From the NCBI GenBank assembly GCA_016867055.1, contig VGKN01000073.1, positions 1-7,384 on the forward strand: a stretch of 7,384 nt of DNA, written 5' to 3'. The stretch's first letter is position 1. The number at the start of each line of letters is the position of its first letter. This DNA comes from Candidatus Omnitrophota bacterium. Lineage in GTDB: Bacteria; Omnitrophota; Koll11; VGKN01. The notes below the pieces were generated by a model, which had not been told where the DNA came from, ran no database searches, and was given only the letters and a program-made list of their open reading frames with translations. The translations under genes and the position numbers were made by a program. Positions 1 through 6,255 of the stretch are shown here, piece after piece.

Positions 1-1412
1 TGATTTTGCCTCTTAACTAAAAGGAGAATCCCTTCTTTGATATTGGCTCTATATATGACTTTATTGTAATCCTCGAGGTTCTTTATTATTCTATGGTTTA
101 TTTCTTTTATGATATCACCCTTTCTTAAGCCTACCTCCTCTACAGGACTTCCTGATTCTACATCTACAATTATAACACCCTCCTCATAATCCATATCATA
201 TCTTCTTGCAAGTTCAGGTGTTAATTCCTCCACATCTAAGCCAAGGAATGGCTTGGCTTCTTCCTCTTCCCTTTCCTCTCCTCTAACACCGGCTAACCTT
301 GAGGGTAATTCTTTTGTTATCACATCAATATATATAAACCTTCCTTCTCTTACAATTCCCAGCCTTACCTTCTGTCCAATTCGTTTTTTAAGGATTTCCT
401 TTATCAGAGATTGAGCATCCTTAACATTTTCACCATCCACTTCCTGAATAACATCACCAATTTTCAGACCAGCCTTTTCGGCAGGACTATTTTCATAAAT
501 TTGATTTATTATCGCGCCTTCTTCTTCGCCCACCTTAAAGTGTTTTCTAAGTTCAGGGCTCAAATCCTGAATACCTATCCCAACCCATGGCCTTGTAACC
601 TTTCCATGTTTTATCAAATCCTCAATTATGTTCTTTGCCATATTAATCGGTATAGCAAATCCAATCCCTGTTCCCATTCCTATAATCATAGTATTTATGC
701 CTATTACCTCACCATTTATATTGACAAGGGGGCCACCGCTATTACCCGGGTTTATGGAAGTATCCGTCTGAATAAAATCCTCGTAGGTACCTGTCCCTAA
801 TCCTGAACGGCTCTTAGCGCTCACCACTCCTACGGTAACAGTATGTTCAAGGCCAAAGGGATTTCCGATGGCAATAACCCATTCACCCACCTCTATCTTG
901 TCAGAATCACCTAAGGTAGCAATGGGTAAGTCTTTTGCGTCTATTTTAATAAGGGCAAGGTCGGTTTTTGTATCTGTCCCGATTATCTTGGCTTTAAATT
1001 CCCTGCCATCGCTCAGCTTTACCATAATCTTATCCGCACCGCTAACGACATGATTATTTGTCAAGATATAACCTCTCTGGTCAATTATCACACCTGAACC
1101 GCTGCCGCGGGCTTTTGGTTTATATTCTCGCTTGTGGCGTGGGGGTTCAAAATCTTTAAAAAAGTCTTCAAAGGGAGTGCCCTTGAAAAAATCCTCATCA
1201 AAACCCCTAAATATGGTAACTCCTTCCAAGGTTCTCTCTATTGTGATGCTTACAACAGCGGGTTTTTCTCTCTTTGCCACCTCAACAAATACATTTCCAA
1301 GTTCTTTTGCAGACTCAATACTTGAAATTGAGGAAGACCTCTCAAGAGCAACGCAAAAATCAGAATCTACAAAAATAAAAAGGAGTACTAAAAATAAAAT
1401 TTTAGCCTTCAT
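1..1412 (-). CDS. degP: HtrA/DegP-family periplasmic serine endoprotease (3' end cut by window edge)
   Basis: This is a periplasmic protease and chaperone that degrades misfolded exported proteins. My translation of the minus strand is open from the ATG at 1412 to the window edge, giving 470 residues; the family usually has about 450-500, so probably only a few C-terminal residues are missing. Residues 1-22 are a signal peptide (lysines, then a hydrophobic run, with likely cleavage after Cys-Val-Ala). The trypsin-like domain has the full catalytic triad: His121 in TNNHVV, Asp151 in TDLALIKI and Ser225 in GNSGGPL. All three lie in one frame, so there is no frameshift. PDZ1 starts near residue 276 (WVGIGIQDL) and PDZ2 near 389 (FLGLDVEEL), joined by a Glu-rich linker. 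A phenylalanine- and acid-rich segment before the protease domain resembles the LA loop. The start is supported by GGAGGA 8 bases upstream. The gene is probably monocistronic with its own promoter. The family is certain; DegP versus the paralogues DegQ or MucD cannot be settled from sequence alone. Confidence 0.95.
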   Translation of the reverse strand, partial: MKAKILFLVLLFIFVDSDFCVALERSSSISSIESAKELGNVFVEVAKREKPAVVSITIERTLEGVTIFRGFDEDFFKGTPFEDFFKDFEPPRHKREYKPKARGSGSGVIIDQRGYILTNNHVVSGADKIMVKLSDGREFKAKIIGTDTKTDLALIKIDAKDLPIATLGDSDKIEVGEWVIAIGNPFGLEHTVTVGVVSAKSRSGLGTGTYEDFIQTDTSINPGNSGGPLVNINGEVIGINTMIIGMGTGIGFAIPINMAKNIIEDLIKHGKVTRPWVGIGIQDLSPELRKHFKVGEEEGAIINQIYENSPAEKAGLKIGDVIQEVDGENVKDAQSLIKEILKKRIGQKVRLGIVREGRFIYIDVITKELPSRLAGVRGEEREEEEAKPFLGLDVEELTPELARRYDMDYEEGVIIVDVESGSPVEEVGLRKGDIIKEINHRIIKNLEDYNKVIYRANIKEGILLLVKRQN

Positions 1413-1420
1413 ATTATCTC

Positions 1421-1427
1421 TCCTCCT
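1421..1427 (-). promoter_or_regulatory. Ribosome binding site of the htrA/degP gene
   Basis: On the minus strand an AGGAGGA-type Shine-Dalgarno sequence lies 8 bases before the ATG at 1412. It fixes the start codon and gives a peptide beginning with a normal signal sequence. Confidence 0.8.
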
Positions 1428-1499
1428 TCTAATTAGCAAACAATTATGGGGCACAAGTAACATAGTTTTTAAACAAGGAGATTCGTTTGCCACTTTAAT

Positions 1500-1528
1500 A
1501 TTATCTCAAATATGGTCATTTTTTTCAA
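1500..1528 (-). promoter_or_regulatory. Candidate sigma70-type promoter for htrA/degP
   Basis: On the minus strand, TTGAAA (1523-1528) is followed after exactly 17 bases by GATAAT (1500-1505). These match the -35 and -10 consensus at 5 of 6 positions each. Transcription would begin near 1493, leaving a leader of about 80 nt before the protease ATG. The -35 box overlaps the stop codon of the upstream radical SAM gene by one base or abuts it. This is seen in sequence only and was not tested. Confidence 0.6.
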
Positions 1529-1529
1529 T

Positions 1530-2960
1530 TTAATTTGTTAAAAATATTTCATTATATGCCCTTTCCCTAAGGGCTCTTTTGTTTATACCCTGATTGGATA
1601 AGACCAGTTTATTACATAAACTGCTAAACCTCCTTATCCTTTTAAACACATCCAAGTCGGTACCATAAAATATAGCCTGAAATACGCTACTATTATGAAG
1701 AAGGGGCTCTCGCTCCAAATAGTCAAAACCCTCGTCATATAACTTTTTAAATTGTTGTGTGCCAGGTATGGGAGAGTAACTTACGAGCATACTCCTTACC
1801 TTAAGATTTGCAACAAAGATTATATCCTCAATTATATCATCTATGTTTTGGCGCGGAAGCCCTGCCATTGTGTATACAGTTATATCGCTGCTTTTAAATC
1901 CCGCTTCTTTTAGATAAAATATGGCTCTTTCTAATTGCGCATTCGTCACTTTTAAAGAGGTGCTCTTCTGAATATCTTCCTTGGAACTATCAAGGCTCAG
2001 TCTTATTGTTTTAAAATTTGTTTTAAACATAAGTGTCGCTAATTCCATATCTATATTTGAGACATTCATACCGTTTGGGGTGTGATAATTGCAGTCAGTT
2101 AGATTTTTCCTGATCAGGCCTTTTAATATCATCTTTATATGGCTATCGCTATTTGCCAAAAGAGCATCATCATAGAAAGCGATGTCTCTGCAATTAAAAT
2201 TTTTTATATAATATTCTATCTCATTAATAACTGCCTCCGGGCTTTTTTGTAGAAACCTATTGTCCAAGATGTTTGAGGCACAATACGTACATCCAAAAGG
2301 ACAACCCTTGCTTGTCTGTATCACAAGGAGTTCTCTATTTGTGAGGAGTTCAAAAAGGGTATAAGGCAGATTCTGAAAGTTATATTCCTTTTTTATATCA
2401 AGTTTTATAAAACTGCTCAAGAACTTTAACAACCCCATATAATCAGTCCCAGAGAACACATAATCAGCGCCTGATTTATCCAAGGCATGTTGTGGGCATA
2501 AATTTGCATATATGCCGCCAAGCACCACTGGTATGTTCTTAAGGTGGTTTTTTAATAACCCAATGACATGCTGAATCCCGAGATACCAGAAGGTCATACC
2601 TGAAGTTACAAGTATCAAATCAGGTGTTGTCTCTAAAGTTTTTATACATTTATTAAATATTTCTACTGGGATACCATATCTAAAGTATTCTCTTTCAAAC
2701 CCCTTAAAAACATCTGGTTTTTCTGCCTTCTCTTTATAGAATTTCCCACAGCCGTATTCTCGCATCCTCGGAAGAAGCCTTCCCTTTTGGGCAATCAAGT
2801 CTTTATTAAATCTGTCAAGACAATCTATAAATTTTAAATCACAACCGCATTCCTTAAGGATAGCAGCAATCCTTAAAATCCCTAAGGGCCTTAGCCAGAA
2901 ATCAAATGCGGCAAAATCATATATCCATGGATTTATAAGCAGTATAAACGGTGTTTTCAT
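1530..2960 (-). CDS. B12-binding-type radical SAM protein, substrate unknown
   Basis: A 476-residue protein with the layout of cobalamin-binding-domain radical SAM enzymes. Residues 1 to about 190 form a Rossmann-like N-terminal domain: an ILLINPW start, a segment at 114-121, and VVLGGIYANLCPQ at 145-157, the usual GG motif before the repeated vGE/SGT turn. The radical SAM core follows, with the [4Fe-4S] motif CxxxCxxC at Cys220, Cys224 and Cys227 in a KGCPFGCTYC context, a FYDD motif near 262-265, and AGLPR at 366-370. All three cluster cysteines are intact, so the enzyme should cleave S-adenosylmethionine. These families include methyltransferases and other radical enzymes; nothing here identifies the substrate. 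It starts 4 bp after the pgeF stop and has no strong Shine-Dalgarno, which suggests translational coupling with pgeF. Family confidence is high; function is unassigned. Confidence 0.88.
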   Translation of the reverse strand: MKTPFILLINPWIYDFAAFDFWLRPLGILRIAAILKECGCDLKFIDCLDRFNKDLIAQKGRLLPRMREYGCGKFYKEKAEKPDVFKGFEREYFRYGIPVEIFNKCIKTLETTPDLILVTSGMTFWYLGIQHVIGLLKNHLKNIPVVLGGIYANLCPQHALDKSGADYVFSGTDYMGLLKFLSSFIKLDIKKEYNFQNLPYTLFELLTNRELLVIQTSKGCPFGCTYCASNILDNRFLQKSPEAVINEIEYYIKNFNCRDIAFYDDALLANSDSHIKMILKGLIRKNLTDCNYHTPNGMNVSNIDMELATLMFKTNFKTIRLSLDSSKEDIQKSTSLKVTNAQLERAIFYLKEAGFKSSDITVYTMAGLPRQNIDDIIEDIIFVANLKVRSMLVSYSPIPGTQQFKKLYDEGFDYLEREPLLHNSSVFQAIFYGTDLDVFKRIRRFSSLCNKLVLSNQGINKRALRERAYNEIFLTN

Positions 2961-2964
2961 ATTC

Positions 2965-3699
2965 TTAAAGAAGTGCCATTAATGAGATAGTCCTCCCGCA
3001 ATCCCTTCCTTCTTTCCTATGGGAAAAAAATAGCTCATTATCACACCAACTGCAAAATTTACTATCAAAAATATTTTCCTTTCTTATGCCAGAACTTACC
3101 AGCTGTTTTATGTTTTCTCCTATTAAATCAAAATAAAATTTCTTATCTTTATTTATTACAGACTCAGGAAATATCTCTATAAATTCATCAGATACCTTAT
3201 AACAACAACTCCTTAAGCCGGGACCAAAACATACAATTACATCCCTTGGGTCCGTGTTAAAAGCAACCTTTAATTTATTTACAACGTTTAGCACTATCTT
3301 TTTATAGGTACCGCGCCATCCCGCATGCGCAAGGGATATTATAGAGCTTTTGGAGTCAAGGAAGAATATCGGCAGGCAATCTGCGGTGAATATTGCCAAG
3401 GGAAACCTTTTTTCAGTGGCTATAACTGCATCAAAATCTCCTATAGAAGATTTCCCTAAATCTAAGGCTTTTGTGATATATACCTCGGCACTGTGTTTTT
3501 GATTCGGGTAAATTAAATTCTCATAGTCTAAATCTAATAACCCGCACAGCCATTTTCTGTTTTCAATCACCCTGCTATCAGAGGCCAAATTAATATTTTT
3601 ATAACTTCTGGGCTTTATACTAAAAATCGCTTTGACGTTTTTAGATATATCAAAGGAAAAATAACCCTCTTTTTTATTTAAGATATATTTTGCTTTCAT
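2965..3699 (-). CDS. pgeF: PgeF/YfiH family protein (polyphenol oxidase / purine nucleoside phosphorylase family)
   Basis: A 244-residue cytoplasmic protein of the YfiH/LACC1 family, of typical length. Visible hallmarks in order are QKHS (His69), TADCLPI (Cys108), AHAGWRGT (His125), GPGLRSCCYKV and a C-terminal SHR-x-GRDCGR block. His69, Cys108 and His125 correspond to the conserved metal-binding histidine-cysteine-histidine set. Members are annotated as polyphenol oxidases (laccase-like). They have also been shown to act on purine nucleosides, and E. coli PgeF helps prevent serine misincorporation into peptidoglycan. Which activity applies here cannot be told from sequence. The ATG at 3699 is well supported because an in-frame TAA lies one codon further upstream (3703-3705), although the Shine-Dalgarno is weak. 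It is the first gene of a likely two-gene operon with the B12-type radical SAM gene and is divergent from the second radical SAM gene. Confidence 0.92.
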   Translation of the reverse strand: MKAKYILNKKEGYFSFDISKNVKAIFSIKPRSYKNINLASDSRVIENRKWLCGLLDLDYENLIYPNQKHSAEVYITKALDLGKSSIGDFDAVIATEKRFPLAIFTADCLPIFFLDSKSSIISLAHAGWRGTYKKIVLNVVNKLKVAFNTDPRDVIVCFGPGLRSCCYKVSDEFIEIFPESVINKDKKFYFDLIGENIKQLVSSGIRKENIFDSKFCSWCDNELFFSHRKEGRDCGRTISLMALL

Positions 3700-3728
3700 T
3701 TTTTATTCTAACAATAGGGTGATTATTG

Positions 3729-3762
3729 TATAATTATATCATACTTTAAGGAGATTTCTGAA
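3729..3762. promoter_or_regulatory. Divergent promoter region with palindromic -10 boxes
   Basis: TATAATTATA at 3729-3738 is a perfect 10-bp palindrome, so each strand carries a consensus TATAAT (plus 3729-3734; minus 3733-3738). For the minus (pgeF) direction a TTCAGA-like -35 (4 of 6) lies at 3757-3762 with an 18-base spacer, giving a leader of under 30 nt. For the plus direction the best -35 is weak (TTCTAA at 3706-3711, spacer 17). The location between two divergent genes supports a promoter, but the region is so AT-rich that chance matches are easy. Confidence 0.45.
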
Positions 3763-3825
3763 AAAACCTAAGTAATCTTGAGTGCTCTCTTGGATGAGAC
3801 ATCTTTTTGGGATTTCTTTAAAATT

Positions 3826-3830
3826 AGGGA
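3826..3830 (+). promoter_or_regulatory. Ribosome binding site deciding the start of the plus-strand radical SAM gene
   Basis: AGGGA sits 5 bases before the ATG at 3836. The alternative upstream starts (GTG at 3782, ATG at 3794) have no recognisable Shine-Dalgarno, and the residues they would add do not resemble the family N-terminus. The start is therefore placed at 3836. Confidence 0.55.
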
Positions 3831-3835
3831 ACTCT

Positions 3836-4771
3836 ATGGATAAGCCTGGTTATTTGGCGCTTTATTTAAATGGCGAACTTAATAAAAGGATAGAACTGCT
3901 TAAAAAAAATCTCAGCAAATGCATTCTTTGTCCAAGAAATTGTAAGGTTAATAGAATGAATGGTGAACTGGGTTTTTGCAGGGCGTCCTCAAAGATAACC
4001 ATTGCTTTCTATAAAAGACATTTTGGAGAAGAACCTCCGATAAGTGGAGAGCAGGGCTCCGGTGTTATATTTTTTTCCAACTGTACTGGAAGGTGTGTCT
4101 TTTGTCAAAATTTTTATTTTAGCCAAAGAAAAACCGGTTTTGAAATTACAGAGGAGATGCTCGCAAAACTGATGCTCAGAATCAAAAGATGGGGTTGCCA
4201 CAACATAAATCTTGTAACCCCAACTCAATACCTGCCTCAAATCATCTCTGCTTTGAAAATGGCTATAGAAAATGGGTTTGATATTCCACTTGTTTTTAAT
4301 TCAAGTGGATACGAAAGTCTTGAAGTCCTCAAACTTTTAGAGGGGATAATTGATATATATCTACCTGATATGAAATATTCAAATGATGTTATTGCAAAGG
4401 AACTGTCAAATTTCACTGGCTATGTTAAAGCCAATAGGGGCACTGTGCTTGAAATGTTCAGACAGGTTGGAATTTTGCAGTTAAACAAAAAAGGCGTTGC
4501 AAGGAAAGGACTTATAATAAGACATTTAATCTTACCGGATGATATGGCTGGAACAGAGAAGACCCTAAAATTTATATCAAAAAATCTTTCCAAAGAGGTT
4601 CATGTCAGTCTTATGGACCAATATTTCCCCGAACACGCTGCATCAAAATTTAACCGAATAAATAGAACCATAACTCAAGAAGAATACCAAAACGCTATAA
4701 GACTATTCTATGAGTGCGGGCTACAGAATGGTTGGATACAAGAACATATAATAAATAATGACAAGGCATAA
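3836..4771 (+). CDS. PflA-like radical SAM protein (COG1313 type, 'putative pyruvate formate-lyase activating enzyme')
   Basis: A 311-residue radical SAM protein. The N-terminus (KPGYLALYLNGELNKRIE) matches the usual beginning of this family, which is why the ATG at 3836 is preferred over the in-frame GTG at 3782 that would add 18 atypical residues. It carries a first cysteine set, C29xxC32xxxC36...C48, in the CILCPRNC ... GELGFC context. This is followed by the radical SAM [4Fe-4S] motif C83xxxC87xxC90 in NCTGRCVFCQN. Downstream blocks NLVTPTQYLPQI, YLPDMKY, LIIRHLILPDD and the C-terminal MDQYFPEH are typical. The family is named after pyruvate formate-lyase activase, but no glycyl radical enzyme gene is adjacent, so that activation role is unsupported here. 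The extra cysteines probably bind a second metal centre (inference). It is transcribed alone, divergent from pgeF and convergent with the envelope operon. Confidence 0.88.
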   Translation: MDKPGYLALYLNGELNKRIELLKKNLSKCILCPRNCKVNRMNGELGFCRASSKITIAFYKRHFGEEPPISGEQGSGVIFFSNCTGRCVFCQNFYFSQRKTGFEITEEMLAKLMLRIKRWGCHNINLVTPTQYLPQIISALKMAIENGFDIPLVFNSSGYESLEVLKLLEGIIDIYLPDMKYSNDVIAKELSNFTGYVKANRGTVLEMFRQVGILQLNKKGVARKGLIIRHLILPDDMAGTEKTLKFISKNLSKEVHVSLMDQYFPEHAASKFNRINRTITQEEYQNAIRLFYECGLQNGWIQEHIINNDKA

Positions 4772-5038
4772 AATCCAAATGATAAAATTTAATAGATCTT
4801 GATAATCTCTTTATAAGCGTATCCTCTATTTTGAATTTTGAAATTTGCCATTTGATAGTGGAGCCCGCTCTCGAGCAGAAAAAGCAATATAGCATTCATC
4901 CCTCAGGCTATCCCTCGACTATACTCGGGATGGGAGTGTAGACGAACCAAAACGTGGGGATTTCTGCGAGGGGTTAAATCTACGTTCTTTTCAGTATTTG
5001 GTTTCGCAGGATTATCTGTGATGTTCAAAAGACCACGA
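4772..5038. other. Gene-free stretch between convergent genes, with short repeats
   Basis: No credible coding region is seen in these 267 bases; short frames crossing it lack a Shine-Dalgarno and any recognisable motif. The left part is AT-rich and holds two adjacent TTTTGAA heptamers (4829-4842). From about 4851 to 4980 the GC content rises to about half (64 of 130 by hand count), clearly above the neighbourhood. That part contains two ATCCCTC direct repeats (4898-4904 and 4910-4916), an imperfect hairpin (4915-4945), and a 6-bp inverted pair CTGCGA/TCGCAG (4964-4969 and 5004-5009). No hairpin is followed by a T-run, so I cannot point to an intrinsic terminator for either convergent gene. 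Confidence 0.6.
4915..4945. repeat. Imperfect inverted repeat / hairpin, possible dispersed intergenic element
   Basis: The arms 4915-4926 and 4934-4945 pair at 11 of 12 positions if one G-U pair is allowed on the plus-strand RNA, with one A-A mismatch, around a 7-base GGGATGG loop. The loop's GGGAT can alternatively pair with either of two upstream ATCCC copies (4898-4902 and 4910-4914). There is no following T-tract on either strand, so it does not look like a rho-independent terminator. It could be a copy of a dispersed palindromic element; only one copy is in this window. Confidence 0.5.
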
Positions 5039-5776
5039 TTAAAATTCAGATTTTTGCTTTGTCAGTTTGGAAGGTAGTATTACTATTTCCACACGCCTGT
5101 TCTGTTGTCTACCCTCCTTGGTATCGTTTGTTGCAACAGGTTTATATTCTCCGTAGCCATTGGCGGAAAGCCTCTGCGGTATAACGTTACAATTATCTAT
5201 AAAATAATGCAGCACCGCCAATGCCCTGTGGCAAGAAAGTTCCCAGTTAGAGCGCCATCCAGAGTATTTTATAGGTTCATTGTCTGTATGACCTTCTATC
5301 GCTATGAGGCTATCCGGGACCTTCTCGTTCAATACCTTTGCCACCTTATCTAAAACTCCAAAGCCTTCTTTTTTAATAATCTCTTTCCCGGAATCAAAAA
5401 ATATCTCCGCTAAAAAGGTAATTACAAGACCTCGCTCGCTCATCTCGAGTTTTGCTTTATATTCGGAAAGTTCCTTTTGGAGTTCCTTTGCCAGAGTGTC
5501 CTTTGCATCTTTTAGGCGGGTCTCTTCTTTTTTCTTCTCTATCTCCAATCTTTTAAGTTGGGCATCTTGACCTTCTCTGACTCGTCTTAGTTGCTCCTCA
5601 TGCGAGTCTTTGAGTTTCTTTATCTGGTCTTCTTTTTGAAGTTCGGTATCGCGTAATTTTCCCTTAAGGGAAGTAATTTCCTCCTCTAATTTTTTAACCT
5701 GATAGGGAGTTGCACAACCTACAACGAGTGGCATAAATAAGAAAATTAAAATTATAAAAAACCTGAAGCCTTTCAT
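5039..5776 (-). CDS. OmpA C-terminal-domain lipoprotein with coiled coil (Pal-like)
   Basis: A 245-residue envelope protein predicted to be lipid-anchored at the N-terminus and to bind peptidoglycan at the C-terminus. Residues 1-20 form a lipoprotein signal peptide ending in the lipobox LVVGC, with Cys21 to be acylated. The next residue is Ala, not Asp, so by the E. coli Lol rule it would go to the outer membrane. Residues about 26-112 are a highly charged Lys/Glu/Gln-rich coiled coil. Residues about 118-235 are an OmpA/MotB-type domain with FDSGKEII, EGHTDNEPI (Asp165), NWELSCHRA (Arg184), GYGEYKP and NRRVEI. Asp165 and Arg184 match the pair that contacts diaminopimelate in known OmpA-like domains. 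It is the last gene of the operon and starts 5 bp after the stop of the PG_binding_1 lipoprotein. Its Shine-Dalgarno (GAGGA) lies within that gene's end. The long coiled coil makes it larger than ordinary Pal. Confidence 0.9.
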   Translation of the reverse strand: MKGFRFFIILIFLFMPLVVGCATPYQVKKLEEEITSLKGKLRDTELQKEDQIKKLKDSHEEQLRRVREGQDAQLKRLEIEKKKEETRLKDAKDTLAKELQKELSEYKAKLEMSERGLVITFLAEIFFDSGKEIIKKEGFGVLDKVAKVLNEKVPDSLIAIEGHTDNEPIKYSGWRSNWELSCHRALAVLHYFIDNCNVIPQRLSANGYGEYKPVATNDTKEGRQQNRRVEIVILPSKLTKQKSEF

Positions 5777-5781
5777 ATTTT

Positions 5782-6231
5782 TTATTCCTCTGTCAGGTAT
5801 TTGTTTAGTTTAGCCCATGTTTTTTGGCCCACTATACCATCTGCAGTTAAACCGTTTTCCCTCTGGAAATCCTTTATGGCTTCTTTGGTCTTTCTACCCA
5901 TTTTCCCATCTATTGGGCCAACCTCATAACCTGCATTCTTAAGAGCAGTCTGTATCTTTTTTATGGCGTTAGGAGATTCAAAATCTTTTATAGTGCCTCC
6001 CGCACTAACATATCCCAATTTTCTCTCAATATTTTCTTTGGAGCGTCTCGTTTCTTCTAACTGCGCCTCTAATTGATTTTTCTGTTCCTCTCTCTTTTGG
6101 ATTTCGCTCTCAAGCTGCACTATCCTTGCCTTTAACTGTTGACTCTCCTGTATTTGCTGGGTACTTGTTGTGGCGCAACCTATAGAAAGCATTGAAATAG
6201 TCACGCAGACAATGCCATATTTTACCTTCAT
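5782..6231 (-). CDS. Coiled-coil lipoprotein with C-terminal peptidoglycan-binding (PG_binding_1) domain
   Basis: A 149-residue lipoprotein. The lipobox LSIGC ends a hydrophobic signal peptide, with Cys19 the acylated residue followed by Ala. Residues about 24-73 are a Gln/Glu/Arg-rich coiled coil. Residues about 88-146 form a PG_binding_1 repeat: PNAIKKIQTALKNAGY, GPIDGKMGRKTKEAI, DFQRENGLTADGIVG and a final W-KL. I place the start at the ATG at 6231, which lies 9 bases after GGAGGA. The TTG at 6240 would sit directly on the Shine-Dalgarno and is unlikely. It lies third of four visible genes in the operon, 24 bp after the proline-rich gene and 5 bp before the OmpA-type lipoprotein. The domain binds cell-wall glycan or peptide in other proteins. 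With no catalytic domain attached, a tethering role is the simplest reading (inference). Confidence 0.88.
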   Translation of the reverse strand: MKVKYGIVCVTISMLSIGCATTSTQQIQESQQLKARIVQLESEIQKREEQKNQLEAQLEETRRSKENIERKLGYVSAGGTIKDFESPNAIKKIQTALKNAGYEVGPIDGKMGRKTKEAIKDFQRENGLTADGIVGQKTWAKLNKYLTEE

Positions 6232-6240
6232 ATCTAACAA

Positions 6241-6247
6241 TCCTCCT
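6241..6247 (-). promoter_or_regulatory. Ribosome binding site deciding the start of the PG_binding_1 lipoprotein
   Basis: AGGAGGA on the minus strand ends 9 bases before the ATG at 6231. Its position directly against the TTG at 6240 rules out that codon as a practical start. Confidence 0.75.
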
Positions 6248-6255
6248 TTTTAAAC

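Noticed and set aside
411..1533. Several plus-strand open frames opposite the HtrA gene
   Set aside because: They lie entirely against a strongly conserved protease on the other strand, lack Shine-Dalgarno sequences and show no domain motifs.
3989..4240. Minus-strand frame of 83 codons inside the plus-strand radical SAM gene
   Set aside because: Antisense shadow of a conserved enzyme with no ribosome binding site or recognisable motif.
4695..4895. Minus-strand frame of 66 codons spanning the end of the radical SAM gene and the spacer
   Set aside because: It overlaps the conserved C-terminus of the radical SAM protein, and its translation shows no motif; part of it is read from the repeat-like spacer.
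4915..4945. Hairpin as a rho-independent terminator for the convergent genes
   Set aside because: The stem is interrupted and neither strand has a T-run after it.
4851..4980. Possible tRNA or other stable RNA gene in the GC-richer spacer
   Set aside because: No cloverleaf arms, T-loop signature or CCA-type acceptor pairing can be built on either strand.
5105..5570. Plus-strand frames opposite the OmpA-type lipoprotein
   Set aside because: Their composition is that of complemented coiled-coil codons; the minus-strand gene has clear lipobox and OmpA motifs.
6232..6240. TTG at 6240 as start of the PG_binding_1 lipoprotein
   Set aside because: It abuts the Shine-Dalgarno with no spacer; the ATG at 6231 has a proper 9-base spacing and gives a standard lipoprotein signal peptide.
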